Positions 1 to 7,738 of a stretch of 15,032 bases of DNA are shown here, in pieces. The number at the start of each line of letters is the position of its first letter. Positions within the stretch are counted from its first letter, which is position 1. Both the position numbers and the translations under genes were made by a program. The stretch covers positions 1 to 15,032 of the forward strand of contig DBDD01000207.1 of assembly GCA_002293365.1 (NCBI GenBank), given 5' to 3'. Below the pieces are notes generated by a model. The model saw only the letters and a list, made by a program, of their open reading frames with translations, made no database searches and was not told the DNA's origin. Origin of the DNA: Christensenella sp. UBA941. GTDB lineage: Bacteria > Bacillota > Clostridia > Christensenellales > UBA941.

Positions 1-101
1 GCGGGCGCTGCAGGCGCGGCGGGCGCGGCGGGCTGACAACCCACGAGGATCAAAGAGACGAGTAGAACCCACGATATAGTTTTTACGAGTTTCTTAGACA
101 T
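1..101 (-). CDS. Lipoprotein, N-terminal part only; probable ABC sugar-binding protein
   Basis: This is the first 33 codons of a gene running off the left edge. The ATG at 101-99 follows a strong Shine-Dalgarno site (GGAGGAG at 112-106). Residues 1-22 form a lipoprotein signal peptide: a basic start (MSKK, later K7), a hydrophobic core (WVLLVSLILV) and the lipobox LVGC with the lipidated Cys at 22. After it comes QPAAPAAPAAP, an Ala/Pro linker of the type that tethers solute-binding domains to the Gram-positive membrane. The binding domain itself is not in view. The role is inferred from the RbsA and RbsC genes in the same operon, and from the near-identical linker of the binding protein at the right edge, which may be the same gene (see findings). 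It lies 38 bases after the M20 gene and is probably co-transcribed with it. Confidence 0.8.
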   Translation of the reverse strand, partial: MSKKLVKTISWVLLVSLILVGCQPAAPAAPAAP

Positions 102-105
102 AGTT

Positions 106-112
106 CTCCTCC
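106..112 (-). promoter_or_regulatory. Strong ribosome binding site of the left-edge lipoprotein gene
   Basis: On the minus strand AAAGGAGGAGAACT immediately precedes ATG. The GGAGGAG core is near-ideal, with four bases between it and the start. It is one of the strongest sites in the window, which fits the high expression usual for solute-binding proteins. Confidence 0.75.
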
Positions 113-120
113 TTTTATAT

Positions 121-137
121 TTGCCGATAACCGGCAA
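121..137 (-). other. Small stem-loop between M20 gene and lipoprotein gene
   Basis: TTGCCG (121-126) and CGGCAA (132-137) are a perfect 6-bp inverted repeat with a 5-base loop. It lies just after the M20 stop and eight bases before the lipoprotein ribosome binding site. No T-run follows, so it is not a standard terminator. It could be an RNA processing or stability element that sets off the highly expressed binding-protein message. The role is inferred. Confidence 0.4.
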
Positions 138-139
138 TT

Positions 140-1366
140 TTAAATCATTTTTAGAAACGTATAGAGCGTTTGCGCGGCCTTGATAATATCGCTTATAGAG
201 ATTTTTTCGTGGCTGGAATGCGCGTCTTCAATTTTTCCCGGACCGAACGCCATGCAAGGAATACCTCTGTCGCTGTAAAAGACCGCGTCAGTCGATGCCG
301 TCATGGCCGAAAGCACGGGAGACAACCCGTTTTGCGCGCACGCTTGCTGCATGCCTTTAACCAGCCAGTGTTCAACATCCGTTTCAACGGCGTTGTGCCT
401 GTAGTCGAAATGGATTTGCGCTTTTTCTCCAAACCATCTGTTCTCTTCGCGAAGAAAGAGTTCACGGATATCCCGCATTACGCTTTCCCGGGTTTTGTTG
501 GGCAAAAAACCCAATACGCCGCGTATACGCGCCTCCCCCGGCACCATGGAGGGCCATACTCCCGCTTGAAATTGGCCTATTGTAAGCGGCATAGGATTTG
601 CGGCGCCCTTAAACAATCCGTAGTCCTTCGATTGCTCCAGCAACTCGGCATGGTAGGCTTTTAGCGCGTCGATGGCCGCCATGGCGCTATATACCGAGCT
701 TTGCGTATTTCCCGCGCTGCCCGCGTGCCCCGCTTGGCCGGTAAACAGCATATCAAACCAAACGGCGCCGCGAATAGATGGTTTTAGCTGAAGATCGGTC
801 GGCTCCATATTAATAAGAGCGTCCGCCGAAAAATCCGGAGCGTTTTCCAGAATAGCCAGCGTTCCATTACCGCCCAATTCCTCTTCCACGACCATGTGGC
901 AAACGACGGTATTGCCAAGCGGCGGCAGCTCCGAGGCGGCTTTGACGACAAGCGCCATCGCCGCCAGCTGGCCTTTCGCGTCGCACGCGCCTCGCGCGTG
1001 TACATACCCGTCCTCGTCGAGCTTTGGCGTATACGCGTCCGTCTGTCCCGGAGACGGCGGTACGACGTCAAAGTGGGAGTTCAGCGCTATGGTTTTTCCG
1101 CCCGTGCCCGCTTTTGTTAGGCTGATATTGCTGCGCCCGCCGTAAGAGAGCCCTTTGACCGTGTCGGAATACTCGTTGTGCCGCGCAAGATCGTGTTTTA
1201 TCGGAGATAATTCACAGTTCGCGCCCAATTTCCGCAGCTCGCCATACAAAAACGCTTCGGCGCGCTGCTCGCTTCCGCTTTCGGAAGGAATTCTCAGCAG
1301 GCTGTCGAGGAAATCAGTTACCCACTGGCGCTGATTCTCGAAATATGTCGTCAGTTCGTTTGACAT
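140..1366 (-). CDS. M20-family metallohydrolase (ArgE/DapE/CPG2-like amidohydrolase)
   Basis: A 408-residue cytoplasmic protein with no signal peptide, of normal length for M20 enzymes, which hydrolyse amide bonds (N-acyl amino acids, small peptides) with one or two metal ions. The family ligands are in place: H98 and D100 in NSHFDVVP, bridging D129 in RGACDAKG, the acidic triplet E161-E163 before LGG (catalytic base and metal ligand), E188 in NMEPTD, and H383 in DAHSSHEK. The dimerisation-domain signature GHAGSAG lies at 213-219. The start is 6 bases after the stop of the SDR gene, suggesting coupled translation. Within a sugar-acid operon it most likely removes an acyl or amino-acid group from the imported compound, but this is inference. 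Family assignment is firm; substrate is unknown. Confidence 0.88.
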   Translation of the reverse strand: MSNELTTYFENQRQWVTDFLDSLLRIPSESGSEQRAEAFLYGELRKLGANCELSPIKHDLARHNEYSDTVKGLSYGGRSNISLTKAGTGGKTIALNSHFDVVPPSPGQTDAYTPKLDEDGYVHARGACDAKGQLAAMALVVKAASELPPLGNTVVCHMVVEEELGGNGTLAILENAPDFSADALINMEPTDLQLKPSIRGAVWFDMLFTGQAGHAGSAGNTQSSVYSAMAAIDALKAYHAELLEQSKDYGLFKGAANPMPLTIGQFQAGVWPSMVPGEARIRGVLGFLPNKTRESVMRDIRELFLREENRWFGEKAQIHFDYRHNAVETDVEHWLVKGMQQACAQNGLSPVLSAMTASTDAVFYSDRGIPCMAFGPGKIEDAHSSHEKISISDIIKAAQTLYTFLKMI

Positions 1367-1372
1367 ACCGGC

Positions 1373-2215
1373 TCATTCTTTGCGCAATATGTCCGCGCCT
1401 TGTTCTTCGAGCTTGTTCCTGAAATCCTTCATTTCGTCGCTCATATCCCATTCCATGCCTTGGATAACGTAGCCGCCGTCAACATCCAGGACTTGTCCGT
1501 TGATTGCGCGCGCTTCTTCCGTGCAAAGGAATATGACCGGGCCCACGACGTCTTCAACCTCGGGAATATAGCCGTTCGGCGTGCGCGATAGTACGGGATC
1601 CGCATTCTTCGGGTCTTCAAACATGTTTTTAACCGTCGGAGTCGCGACGCAGCCGGGCGCGACGCAGTTTACGTTTATGCCGTACTTCGCAAACGCCACG
1701 GCAAACCCGCGTGTCGTCGCCTCTACGCCGCCCTTCGTCGCGCCGTAATGCGTATAGGTGCTCGTCATCGCGCGCGACGAAATCGAGCTGATATTGACAA
1801 GCCAGCCGCGCTTGTTGCCTTGGCGGATCATCTGGCGAATACCGCAAAGGCCGGTATAGTAATAGCCGCGCAGATTGGTATCGAAGGTTCTGTTGATCTC
1901 TTCGAGCGTCAGCTCCATGATGTCGATCTGGGGGCCGTAGATTGCGTTATTGACGACGATATCCAAGCCGCCGAGGCCTTCAACCGCTTCGTTAATCATG
2001 CGTTCTATTTCATCCGTTTTGGATACGTCCGCCTGAATAGCTATGGCTTTTACGCCATATTGTTCGCATAGCTTCGCGTTATCCAGCGCGTTTTGACGGC
2101 TGGATTTATAGTGTATCGCGACATCCGCGCCTTCTTTCGCGAAAGCAATCGCTAAAGCGCTGCCAATTGCGCCGCCCGCGCCTGTTATTAGTGCTCTTTT
2201 TCCCTTCAAACGCAT
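1373..2215 (-). CDS. SDR-family sugar (acid) dehydrogenase, KduD/gluconate-5-dehydrogenase-like
   Basis: A 280-residue classical short-chain dehydrogenase. The nucleotide-binding motif TGAGGAIG is at 11-18, NNAIYG at 89-94 replaces the usual NNAG, the structural Asn is N114, and the catalytic set is S144, Y157 and K161 (YGATK). The C-terminal DVDGGY motif is present. The tail after it (about 30 charged residues ending ILRKE) is longer than in most 250-residue members. A Shine-Dalgarno AAGGAG stands 8 bases before ATG. Relatives of this type oxidise or reduce keto groups of sugar acids, for example 2-deoxy-D-gluconate 3-dehydrogenase (KduD), which makes KDG. Next to KDG kinase and aldolase genes a step toward KDG is the natural reading, but the exact substrate cannot be told from sequence. 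Confidence 0.88.
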   Translation of the reverse strand: MRLKGKRALITGAGGAIGSALAIAFAKEGADVAIHYKSSRQNALDNAKLCEQYGVKAIAIQADVSKTDEIERMINEAVEGLGGLDIVVNNAIYGPQIDIMELTLEEINRTFDTNLRGYYYTGLCGIRQMIRQGNKRGWLVNISSISSRAMTSTYTHYGATKGGVEATTRGFAVAFAKYGINVNCVAPGCVATPTVKNMFEDPKNADPVLSRTPNGYIPEVEDVVGPVIFLCTEEARAINGQVLDVDGGYVIQGMEWDMSDEMKDFRNKLEEQGADILRKE

Positions 2216-2240
2216 TGTTTTTTCTCCTTTTTATGCAAAA

Positions 2241-3065
2241 TTACCACTGAAAATCGCTTGGAGCATTCGCTTTGGCCCCGATCCATTTGTGATCCGGATC
2301 TTCGTATGGAATCCAATACCGGCTGTTACCGCCCATACCCCAGAACATGCGCATTTCGTAACCCGGACCAGCAACGTTAGGATGATAGCCGCCTGGAACC
2401 AATATGACGTCGTTCGAGCGGATGATAAACGCCTCGTCCATAGTCCTCGCGTCGTTATAAAGGCCTTGGAATCCGAAGCCCTGATGCGGCTTGAATTTGA
2501 ACATGTATATTTCTTCTAATTTGCTCTCCAGCCCGGGAACCTCTTTTTCATGGGAATGGCAAGGGACGGAGCACCAGTGCCCCACCGGTATCTGCGTTTC
2601 GCCGATGATAAGCCTTTGCGCGGGGAACTCGCTGTCGATCACGAAATAGCCGTTTATATGCCACTCGTTCTCTCCGATATCCAGTATTTTTATGTCTTCA
2701 GGGTAAACGATCTTCACTTCGCCATCCGCGTCGGAGGGGGTGCCAAATACAGCCGCTTCATAATCGGTGTCGGCATGAATCGTAACGCGTTTGCCAGCCG
2801 GCACATACACGCAATGCGGCAAACCGGCGAAACAATCCGCCCTACCCTTGATGGAGGTGCTTTTCCCAGCATATTGCACCGTAAAATCACCGCCCATTAA
2901 AAGCAGGCCGATTTCGCGGGAATCCATGCCGGCTTCGCACTCCTCGCCCGCGCGCAGCCTAAGGTATTCCATATGGACAAATTCCATGTCCGGGTTATCC
3001 GGCGTGACAACTTCCAGCCTTCCAAATCCGTCGGGGATACTAAATTTGTAATTGTCTCTTCCCAT
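2241..3065 (-). CDS. iolB: IolB-like isomerase (KduI/IolB cupin family)
   Basis: A 274-residue protein matching the length and C-terminal pattern of 5-deoxy-glucuronate isomerase. It is a double-cupin protein with probable metal ligands H170 and H172 in PCHSHEKE, E184 or E185 in LEEIY, and H228 in GGYHP. The stretch HQGFGFQGLYNDART (194-208) followed by DEAF is typical of IolB. IolB converts 5-deoxy-D-glucuronate to 2-deoxy-5-keto-D-gluconate in inositol breakdown; the related KduI acts on the unsaturated-uronate product DKI. No other inositol gene (IolC, IolD, IolE, IolG) is seen here and the neighbours belong to the KDG route, so this member may do the KduI-type step or act on a new deoxy-uronate. 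An AAGGAG sequence lies about 12 bases before ATG. Confidence 0.85.
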   Translation of the reverse strand: MGRDNYKFSIPDGFGRLEVVTPDNPDMEFVHMEYLRLRAGEECEAGMDSREIGLLLMGGDFTVQYAGKSTSIKGRADCFAGLPHCVYVPAGKRVTIHADTDYEAAVFGTPSDADGEVKIVYPEDIKILDIGENEWHINGYFVIDSEFPAQRLIIGETQIPVGHWCSVPCHSHEKEVPGLESKLEEIYMFKFKPHQGFGFQGLYNDARTMDEAFIIRSNDVILVPGGYHPNVAGPGYEMRMFWGMGGNSRYWIPYEDPDHKWIGAKANAPSDFQW

Positions 3066-3107
3066 GTGTTTCCGGAGTCTCCTTTCCGTATGCTAATTTA
3101 TCGTTTG

Positions 3108-4106
3108 CTAGATTCGCCTCGCGCGGTTCATGCGCAATGTATCCATAAATACCGCGATTAGTATTACGACGCCGCGCATCATAGATTGATAATAGGATTG
3201 TACGCCCATGAGTGTAAGCCCGTTGTTTATTGCGCATATGACGATGATACCCAGGAACGTGCCGAACAGGCTCCCCTTGCCGCCCGTCGCCGTCACGCCG
3301 CCCAAAAATACCGACGCGATTATTTCCATCTCGGAGCCTGTGCCGGAAGAAGGCACCGCCGCGCCAACCTGTGAAACAGTAATAACGCCGGCGATTGCGG
3401 AGCAAAGGGCGCTGATCATATAAGCGATGAGCTTTGTCTTCACGGGGCTGATGCCCGAAAGAAAGCTCGCGCGCTCATTGGAACCGACTGCGTAGACCTT
3501 TCTTCCGAATATCGTTTTATTCAGAACATAGCTGAGTACAAAGAATACCACTGCCATTATAAGGATTGAGTTGGGAATGCCCAGCGAGCTGCCCCGGCCG
3601 ATGAATTCGAGCGTTTCGTCCTTGAACAGGATCGTTTTTGCGTCGGACAATACATAGCAAAGGCTGCGAATTATGTACTGGCTGCCCATCGTGGCGATCA
3701 TTGGCGGCATGCGGAATACCGCGATCAACACGCCGTTAAACAGCCCGCAAACCAGACTGCACAACATGACCAGCAGCAGCGACCATCCTAAAGGAATTCC
3801 CATGCCGATTGTAAATGTCGTAGTCAGCACGGTCGTTAGCGCCGCCACGGCGTGCTGGGACAGATCCAAGCCGGCCATGAGCATGACGATCGTGGCGCCG
3901 GCGCCCATAACGCCGATAATCGAAGCATATAGCCCAATTGATTCGAAATTGCCAAAAGTGAAAAAGTATTTGGACGCGATAGAAAAAACGATACAGATAC
4001 CCACTAACGCGACCAAGATGGAAAGCGTAGCGCCGCTTAGCGTTTCTCTAAAAAAGGTAGTGTTCTTTAATTTTCCCCATATCCGGGTCATACTGTTTGA
4101 CGCCAT
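3108..4106 (-). CDS. RbsC-like ABC transporter permease
   Basis: About 332 residues, strongly hydrophobic, with roughly eight to ten membrane segments as in the BPD_transp_2 (RbsC/XylH/MglC) family. Family landmarks are GLDLS near residue 80, the ATPase-contact loop GRKVYAVGSNERASFLSGI around 202-220, and GGVTATGGKGSLFGT near 270-284. It forms the membrane channel of a sugar importer with the ATPase gene just upstream and an external lipoprotein. ATG at 4106 shares its A with the ATPase stop (TGATG), a classic coupling arrangement. An in-frame GTG one codon earlier (4109) is an alternative start. Specificity for a pentose, hexose or sugar acid cannot be read from the permease. Only one permease is present, so it presumably acts as a homodimer. 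Confidence 0.92.
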   Translation of the reverse strand: MASNSMTRIWGKLKNTTFFRETLSGATLSILVALVGICIVFSIASKYFFTFGNFESIGLYASIIGVMGAGATIVMLMAGLDLSQHAVAALTTVLTTTFTIGMGIPLGWSLLLVMLCSLVCGLFNGVLIAVFRMPPMIATMGSQYIIRSLCYVLSDAKTILFKDETLEFIGRGSSLGIPNSILIMAVVFFVLSYVLNKTIFGRKVYAVGSNERASFLSGISPVKTKLIAYMISALCSAIAGVITVSQVGAAVPSSGTGSEMEIIASVFLGGVTATGGKGSLFGTFLGIIVICAINNGLTLMGVQSYYQSMMRGVVILIAVFMDTLRMNRARRI

Positions 4107-5626
4107 CACTCACCGACCGCCTTTGTCAATAAATTTTGCTGTGTAATTTCATCACCCGTTATTTCGCCGACGTTCGCGCCCTCGTGGATCACGACGACCC
4201 GATCCGCATAAGCCAGCATTTCGGGCAAATCCGACGAAATCATTACCACCGCCATGCCTTGCTTGCAAAGCTCCAACACTATATTGAATATCTCTCGCTT
4301 CGCCCCGACGTCTACGCCGCGCGTCGGTTCGTTTAGAATCATAACCTTTGGCTTTGTCGCCAGCCATTTTGCCATAACGACTTTTTGTTGATTGCCGCCG
4401 GAAAGCGAATTGACATCCTTTGTAACATCCGTTGTTTTTATGCTCAATCGCTGAACCCAATCATTGGCGAGCGCGATGTCCTTTTTATTGCTGATACCGA
4501 GCTTACCCAGAAGCTGGTGCAATACGCTTACAGAAATGTTGTCTTTGATACCGCGAATCAAAAACAAGCCTTCCAGCTTTCTGTCGTTCGGAATATATGC
4601 GATGCCCGCCTTTTGCGCGTCCGAGGGCTTTGTAATCCGTACGGGCTTGCCGTCTACTTTTATTGTACCGGCATACAGCGGCTCCGCGCCAAAGATGGAT
4701 TTTACGATACTGGAGCGCCCCGAGCCCATAAGGCCGAACAACCCGACGATTTCGCCTTTACAGGCGTTGAAGGATATATCCCTGGCGGAGCTTGTCGTTA
4801 TCCCTTCGACTTCAAACACGACCTCCCGCTCGGCGATCGGCTCCTTGACGCGGCCTTCGTGTACGTCGCGGCCGACCATATGGCGTATAATGCCTGGCTT
4901 GTCGATTTCGTCGGTACGGCCTTTGTAGACGCTTTCGCCGTCGCGCATAATTTGTATCTTATCCGCCACCTCGAAAACCTCGTCCAGTCTATGGGAGATG
5001 AAGATTACGCCGGTACCCATCTCCTTTATGCGCCGCACGATTTCAAAGAGCATCCGCACTTCTTTCTCGTTGAGCGCGGCCGTAGGCTCGTCCATCACCA
5101 GCACCTTTGTATTGTGCGTAAGCGCCTTGGCAATTTCGACGATCTGCTTTTCCGCAATCGAGAGCTTTGAAACCGGCGTTTGCGGATCGTAATGCAAATT
5201 GAGCCGCTCTAATATCTCGGCGCTCCTCTTGTTGACTTCTTTCTTGTCGACTTGGGTAAAGACGCTTTTGCCTTTTGTAATTAAATTACCGATAAATATG
5301 TTCTCGGCAATCGTAAGCGTCTCGCACGTATTGAGCTCTTGATAGATGATCGTGACGCCGCTCTTTATCGCGTCCCGCGGGCTATGGATGGCGAGCTTTT
5401 CACCGTTTACGATGATCTCTCCGGCATCGCTTTGATACGCGCCGGAAAGAATTTTGATTAGCGTGGATTTGCCCGCGCCATTCTCGCCGATAAGCGCCAA
5501 AACCTCGCCGGCCTCCAACTCCAAGTCTACGTTATTGACCGCCAATACCCCGGGGAACTGCTTTGTAATGCCTTGCATCTTCAAAAGCAGCGGCTTATTA
5601 ACGTCGTTTTTCACTGCGTCCTGCAC
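4106..5626 (-). CDS. RbsA-like ABC transporter ATPase, two fused nucleotide-binding domains
   Basis: A tandem ATPase of about 506-514 residues, normal for RbsA/XylG/MglA. Numbering here is from the upstream ATG. Domain 1 has Walker A GENGAGKS (55-62), Q104, the reduced signature LSIAEKQ near 163, Walker B VLVMDEPT (D187, E188) and switch His H220. Domain 2 has the degenerate Walker A GLMGSGRS (306-313), full signature LSGGNQQ (416-422), S473 where the switch His would be, and ILNEPT with Asn440 in place of the Walker B Asp. Degeneracy of the second site is usual in this family. I chose GTG at 5626 because AAGGGAGGGG lies upstream of it; the ATG at 5650 overlaps the preceding gene by ATGA but has no visible Shine-Dalgarno site. 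It powers import of the operon's substrate. Confidence 0.92.
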   Translation of the reverse strand: MQDAVKNDVNKPLLLKMQGITKQFPGVLAVNNVDLELEAGEVLALIGENGAGKSTLIKILSGAYQSDAGEIIVNGEKLAIHSPRDAIKSGVTIIYQELNTCETLTIAENIFIGNLITKGKSVFTQVDKKEVNKRSAEILERLNLHYDPQTPVSKLSIAEKQIVEIAKALTHNTKVLVMDEPTAALNEKEVRMLFEIVRRIKEMGTGVIFISHRLDEVFEVADKIQIMRDGESVYKGRTDEIDKPGIIRHMVGRDVHEGRVKEPIAEREVVFEVEGITTSSARDISFNACKGEIVGLFGLMGSGRSSIVKSIFGAEPLYAGTIKVDGKPVRITKPSDAQKAGIAYIPNDRKLEGLFLIRGIKDNISVSVLHQLLGKLGISNKKDIALANDWVQRLSIKTTDVTKDVNSLSGGNQQKVVMAKWLATKPKVMILNEPTRGVDVGAKREIFNIVLELCKQGMAVVMISSDLPEMLAYADRVVVIHEGANVGEITGDEITQQNLLTKAVGE

Positions 5627-5634
5627 GGAGAATT

Positions 5635-5645
5635 CCCCCTCCCTT
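5635..5645 (-). promoter_or_regulatory. Ribosome binding site supporting the GTG start of the ATPase gene
   Basis: AAGGGAGGGGG on the minus strand contains GGAGG 11 bases before the GTG at 5626. It lies downstream of the ATG at 5650, so it cannot serve that start. This favours the shorter protein beginning at what would be Val9. Confidence 0.5.
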
Positions 5646-5646
5646 A

Positions 5647-6699
5647 TCATCTACGGGCTGCGCCCGGAACGAACATCGCCTTGATGGCTTTTCCTTTCGC
5701 AATATCGTCGAAAACAGCTTCCCAGTCTTCAATATTGGCGTAGTGGGTTATCACATTCGTTAAATCGAACTCAGTCGCGCTCATTATGCCGAGCGCCCTG
5801 TCCCAAGAGGACACGCTAGAGCTAAGGTTGAAGCAAACATCGAGCACCTTATTGATCATCTTCAGCCATTGTACGGCGACTTTATCCTTGCCTGGCATGC
5901 CGACCGCCGTAATTCTGCCGCATTTTTTAACGATATCTATCGCCGTATTTATGCCGGGCTCGGAGCCGCTGGCCTCCACGACCATATCCGCGCCGCGCCC
6001 GCGCGTCAAATCCATAACAAACGCATAAGCGTCCTCGCGCTGCACGTTTACGATATGATCCACGCCGAGATTTCTCGCCGCCGGGAAACGCATTGCCTCG
6101 TCTACATCCGTGCCCAGCACGATAGTGCGCCCTGCCCCGCCGGCCTTTGCCGCGACAGCCGCCAACAGCCCTATCGGGCCCGCGCCTATGACGGCAATCG
6201 TATCCTGCGGATCGACTTTTCCGCGCTCCAGCACCTCGTGCGTAACGATCGCCATAGGCTCCGCTAGCGCGGCGACCATGTCGCCGACATTATCCGGTAT
6301 ATTGTGCAGGAAAAGCTCCGGCATCGTAAGATAGTCGGTGAACGCGCCATCTATGCCCCAGCCGGGCGAGCGTTTATTTGCGCAAAGCTGAATCTTGCCG
6401 GCGCGGCAAACGTCGCACTTGCCGCAAAAGAGCGTATGCGGCTCCCCGACGACACGATCGCCGGGCTTGAAGCGCGTAACGTCCGCTCCGACTTCTTCCA
6501 CAACGCCGGAGAATTCGTGCCCTAGCACGACCGGCGGATAGTTTTGAAACTTATCGTGGTAAATATGTACGTCCGTACCGCAAACGCCCGCGGCGCTGAC
6601 TTTTATGAGCACCTCGCCGGCGCTTTTGAGCTTCGGCTTCGGAATATCACATACATGAAAATGTCCGACGCCCTTTTCGGTTTTCATAAGCGCTCTCAT
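5647..6699 (-). CDS. Zinc-dependent medium-chain dehydrogenase (sorbitol/threonine dehydrogenase-like)
   Basis: A 350-residue MDR enzyme with a complete zinc set: catalytic C40 (GVCGTD), H61 and E62 (GHEFSG) and E147 (ALAEP), plus the four structural cysteines C92, C95, C98 and C106. The NAD(P)-binding motif GAGPIG lies at 172-177. Such enzymes oxidise secondary alcohols of polyols, sugar acids or threonine. Here it probably oxidises a hydroxyl of the incoming sugar acid upstream of KDG. The start lies five bases after the kdgK stop, and its GAGGT ribosome site overlaps that stop codon. The stop overlaps the upstream ATG (5650) of the ATPase gene, so the catabolic and transport genes form one translational chain. 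The exact substrate is unknown. Confidence 0.9.
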   Translation of the reverse strand: MRALMKTEKGVGHFHVCDIPKPKLKSAGEVLIKVSAAGVCGTDVHIYHDKFQNYPPVVLGHEFSGVVEEVGADVTRFKPGDRVVGEPHTLFCGKCDVCRAGKIQLCANKRSPGWGIDGAFTDYLTMPELFLHNIPDNVGDMVAALAEPMAIVTHEVLERGKVDPQDTIAVIGAGPIGLLAAVAAKAGGAGRTIVLGTDVDEAMRFPAARNLGVDHIVNVQREDAYAFVMDLTRGRGADMVVEASGSEPGINTAIDIVKKCGRITAVGMPGKDKVAVQWLKMINKVLDVCFNLSSSVSSWDRALGIMSATEFDLTNVITHYANIEDWEAVFDDIAKGKAIKAMFVPGAARR

Positions 6700-6703
6700 A
6701 TCA

Positions 6704-7729
6704 TTACCTCTGCACGCGGCCCGAGCCGTCTCCGCCCATGAGCGCCTGTACTTCCTTTACGCTCACGCGGTTGAAATCGCCGCTTATGGAATGCTTCAGG
6801 CAACTCGCGGCCACCGCGAACGAAAGCGCGTCCCGCTTGTCTTCGTATGCAAAAAGCCCGTAAATTAGACCCGCGCAGAAGCTGTCGCCCCCGCCGACGC
6901 GATCCACGATATCCGTAATCTCGTATTTTTTAGAGAGCAGGAACTCCTTGCCGTCATACAGGCACGCCGACCAGCCGTTATAGTCCGCGCTCTTGCTTTC
7001 GCGCAGCGTAATCGCCAGCATTTCTATATTGGGATAAGCCGCGAATACTTTTTTACATAGCGCCTCATATTGCTTGGCGTCCAATTCTCCGCTCGTTATA
7101 TCCGCTTCGTTCGTGATGCCCAGCGATTTTTGTACGTCCTCTTCGTTTGCTATGCAGACATCCGCGTATTTAACCAGCTCGCGCATAACCTCTTGCGCGC
7201 TTTTGCCATATTTCCATAGATTTTTTCTATAGTTTAAATCCATCGAAACCTTAACGCCGGCTTTTTTTGCTCTGGTCATGGCTTCGAGCGTTAAGTCCGC
7301 CGCGCTCTGCGAAATCGCGGGCGTGATACCCGTAACGTGGAACCAATCCGCACCGGAGAATACGGTATCCCAATCGATACAACCGGGCTGCGCGCCGGCG
7401 ATAGAAGAATTCGCTCTATCGTAGATTACTTTAGACGCGCGCTGATTCGCCCCGTTTTCTAGGAAGTAAATACCCATACGGCCGTCGCCGCTAGCTATAT
7501 TCTTGGTATCGACATTGAATCTGCGCAGCTCGCCTTTACACGCTTCGCCGATATCGTTTTTAGGCAGAACGGTAACAAAGGACGCGTCCAAACCGAAGTT
7601 CGCTAATGAAACGGCCACGTTTGCCTCGCCGCCCCCGAAGGTGGCCTCAAGCAAAGGGCTTTGAAAGAACCGCTCCGCGCTTGGCGGCTTTAAGCGAAGC
7701 ATTATTTCTCCGAAAGTTACGATACGCAT
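6704..7729 (-). CDS. kdgK: 2-keto-3-deoxygluconate kinase (PfkB family)
   Basis: A 341-residue ribokinase-fold kinase that phosphorylates KDG to KDPG with ATP. The N-terminal MRIVTFGEIMLRLKPP, the first PfkB signature FGGGEANVAVSLANFG (31-46), YDRANSSI (103-110, sugar contact), DWFHVTGITPA (128-138), DLNYRKNLW (164-172) and the C-terminal signature VGGGDSF with catalytic base D282 together match KDG kinases of Thermotoga and Clostridia closely, better than fructokinase or IolC as I remember those families. Its Shine-Dalgarno GAGGTGG overlaps the aldolase stop codon, so the two are coupled. Kinase plus aldolase form the lower Entner-Doudoroff or uronate route and give pyruvate and glyceraldehyde-3-phosphate. 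This is the most diagnostic gene for the pathway. Confidence 0.92.
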   Translation of the reverse strand: MRIVTFGEIMLRLKPPSAERFFQSPLLEATFGGGEANVAVSLANFGLDASFVTVLPKNDIGEACKGELRRFNVDTKNIASGDGRMGIYFLENGANQRASKVIYDRANSSIAGAQPGCIDWDTVFSGADWFHVTGITPAISQSAADLTLEAMTRAKKAGVKVSMDLNYRKNLWKYGKSAQEVMRELVKYADVCIANEEDVQKSLGITNEADITSGELDAKQYEALCKKVFAAYPNIEMLAITLRESKSADYNGWSACLYDGKEFLLSKKYEITDIVDRVGGGDSFCAGLIYGLFAYEDKRDALSFAVAASCLKHSISGDFNRVSVKEVQALMGGDGSGRVQR

Positions 7730-7738
7730 GATTCCACC

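Noticed and set aside
3040..3405. Minus-strand frame overlapping the permease C-terminus in another phase
   Set aside because: The permease frame has clear family motifs through to its stop; this frame is Arg/Gly/His-rich with no motif.
4385..5170. Plus-strand open frame of 261 codons opposite the ATPase gene, and many other plus-strand frames
   Set aside because: They lie wholly within well-supported minus-strand genes, have no recognisable domains or ribosome sites, and are rich in Arg, His and Ala as expected from the complement of GC-rich codons. They look like shadows.
6704..7729. Reading the PfkB kinase as IolC because an IolB-like gene is nearby
   Set aside because: Its start, the YDRANSSI and DWFHVTGITPA segments and its coupling to a KDPG aldolase match KDG kinase; the aldolase is not a class II IolJ type.
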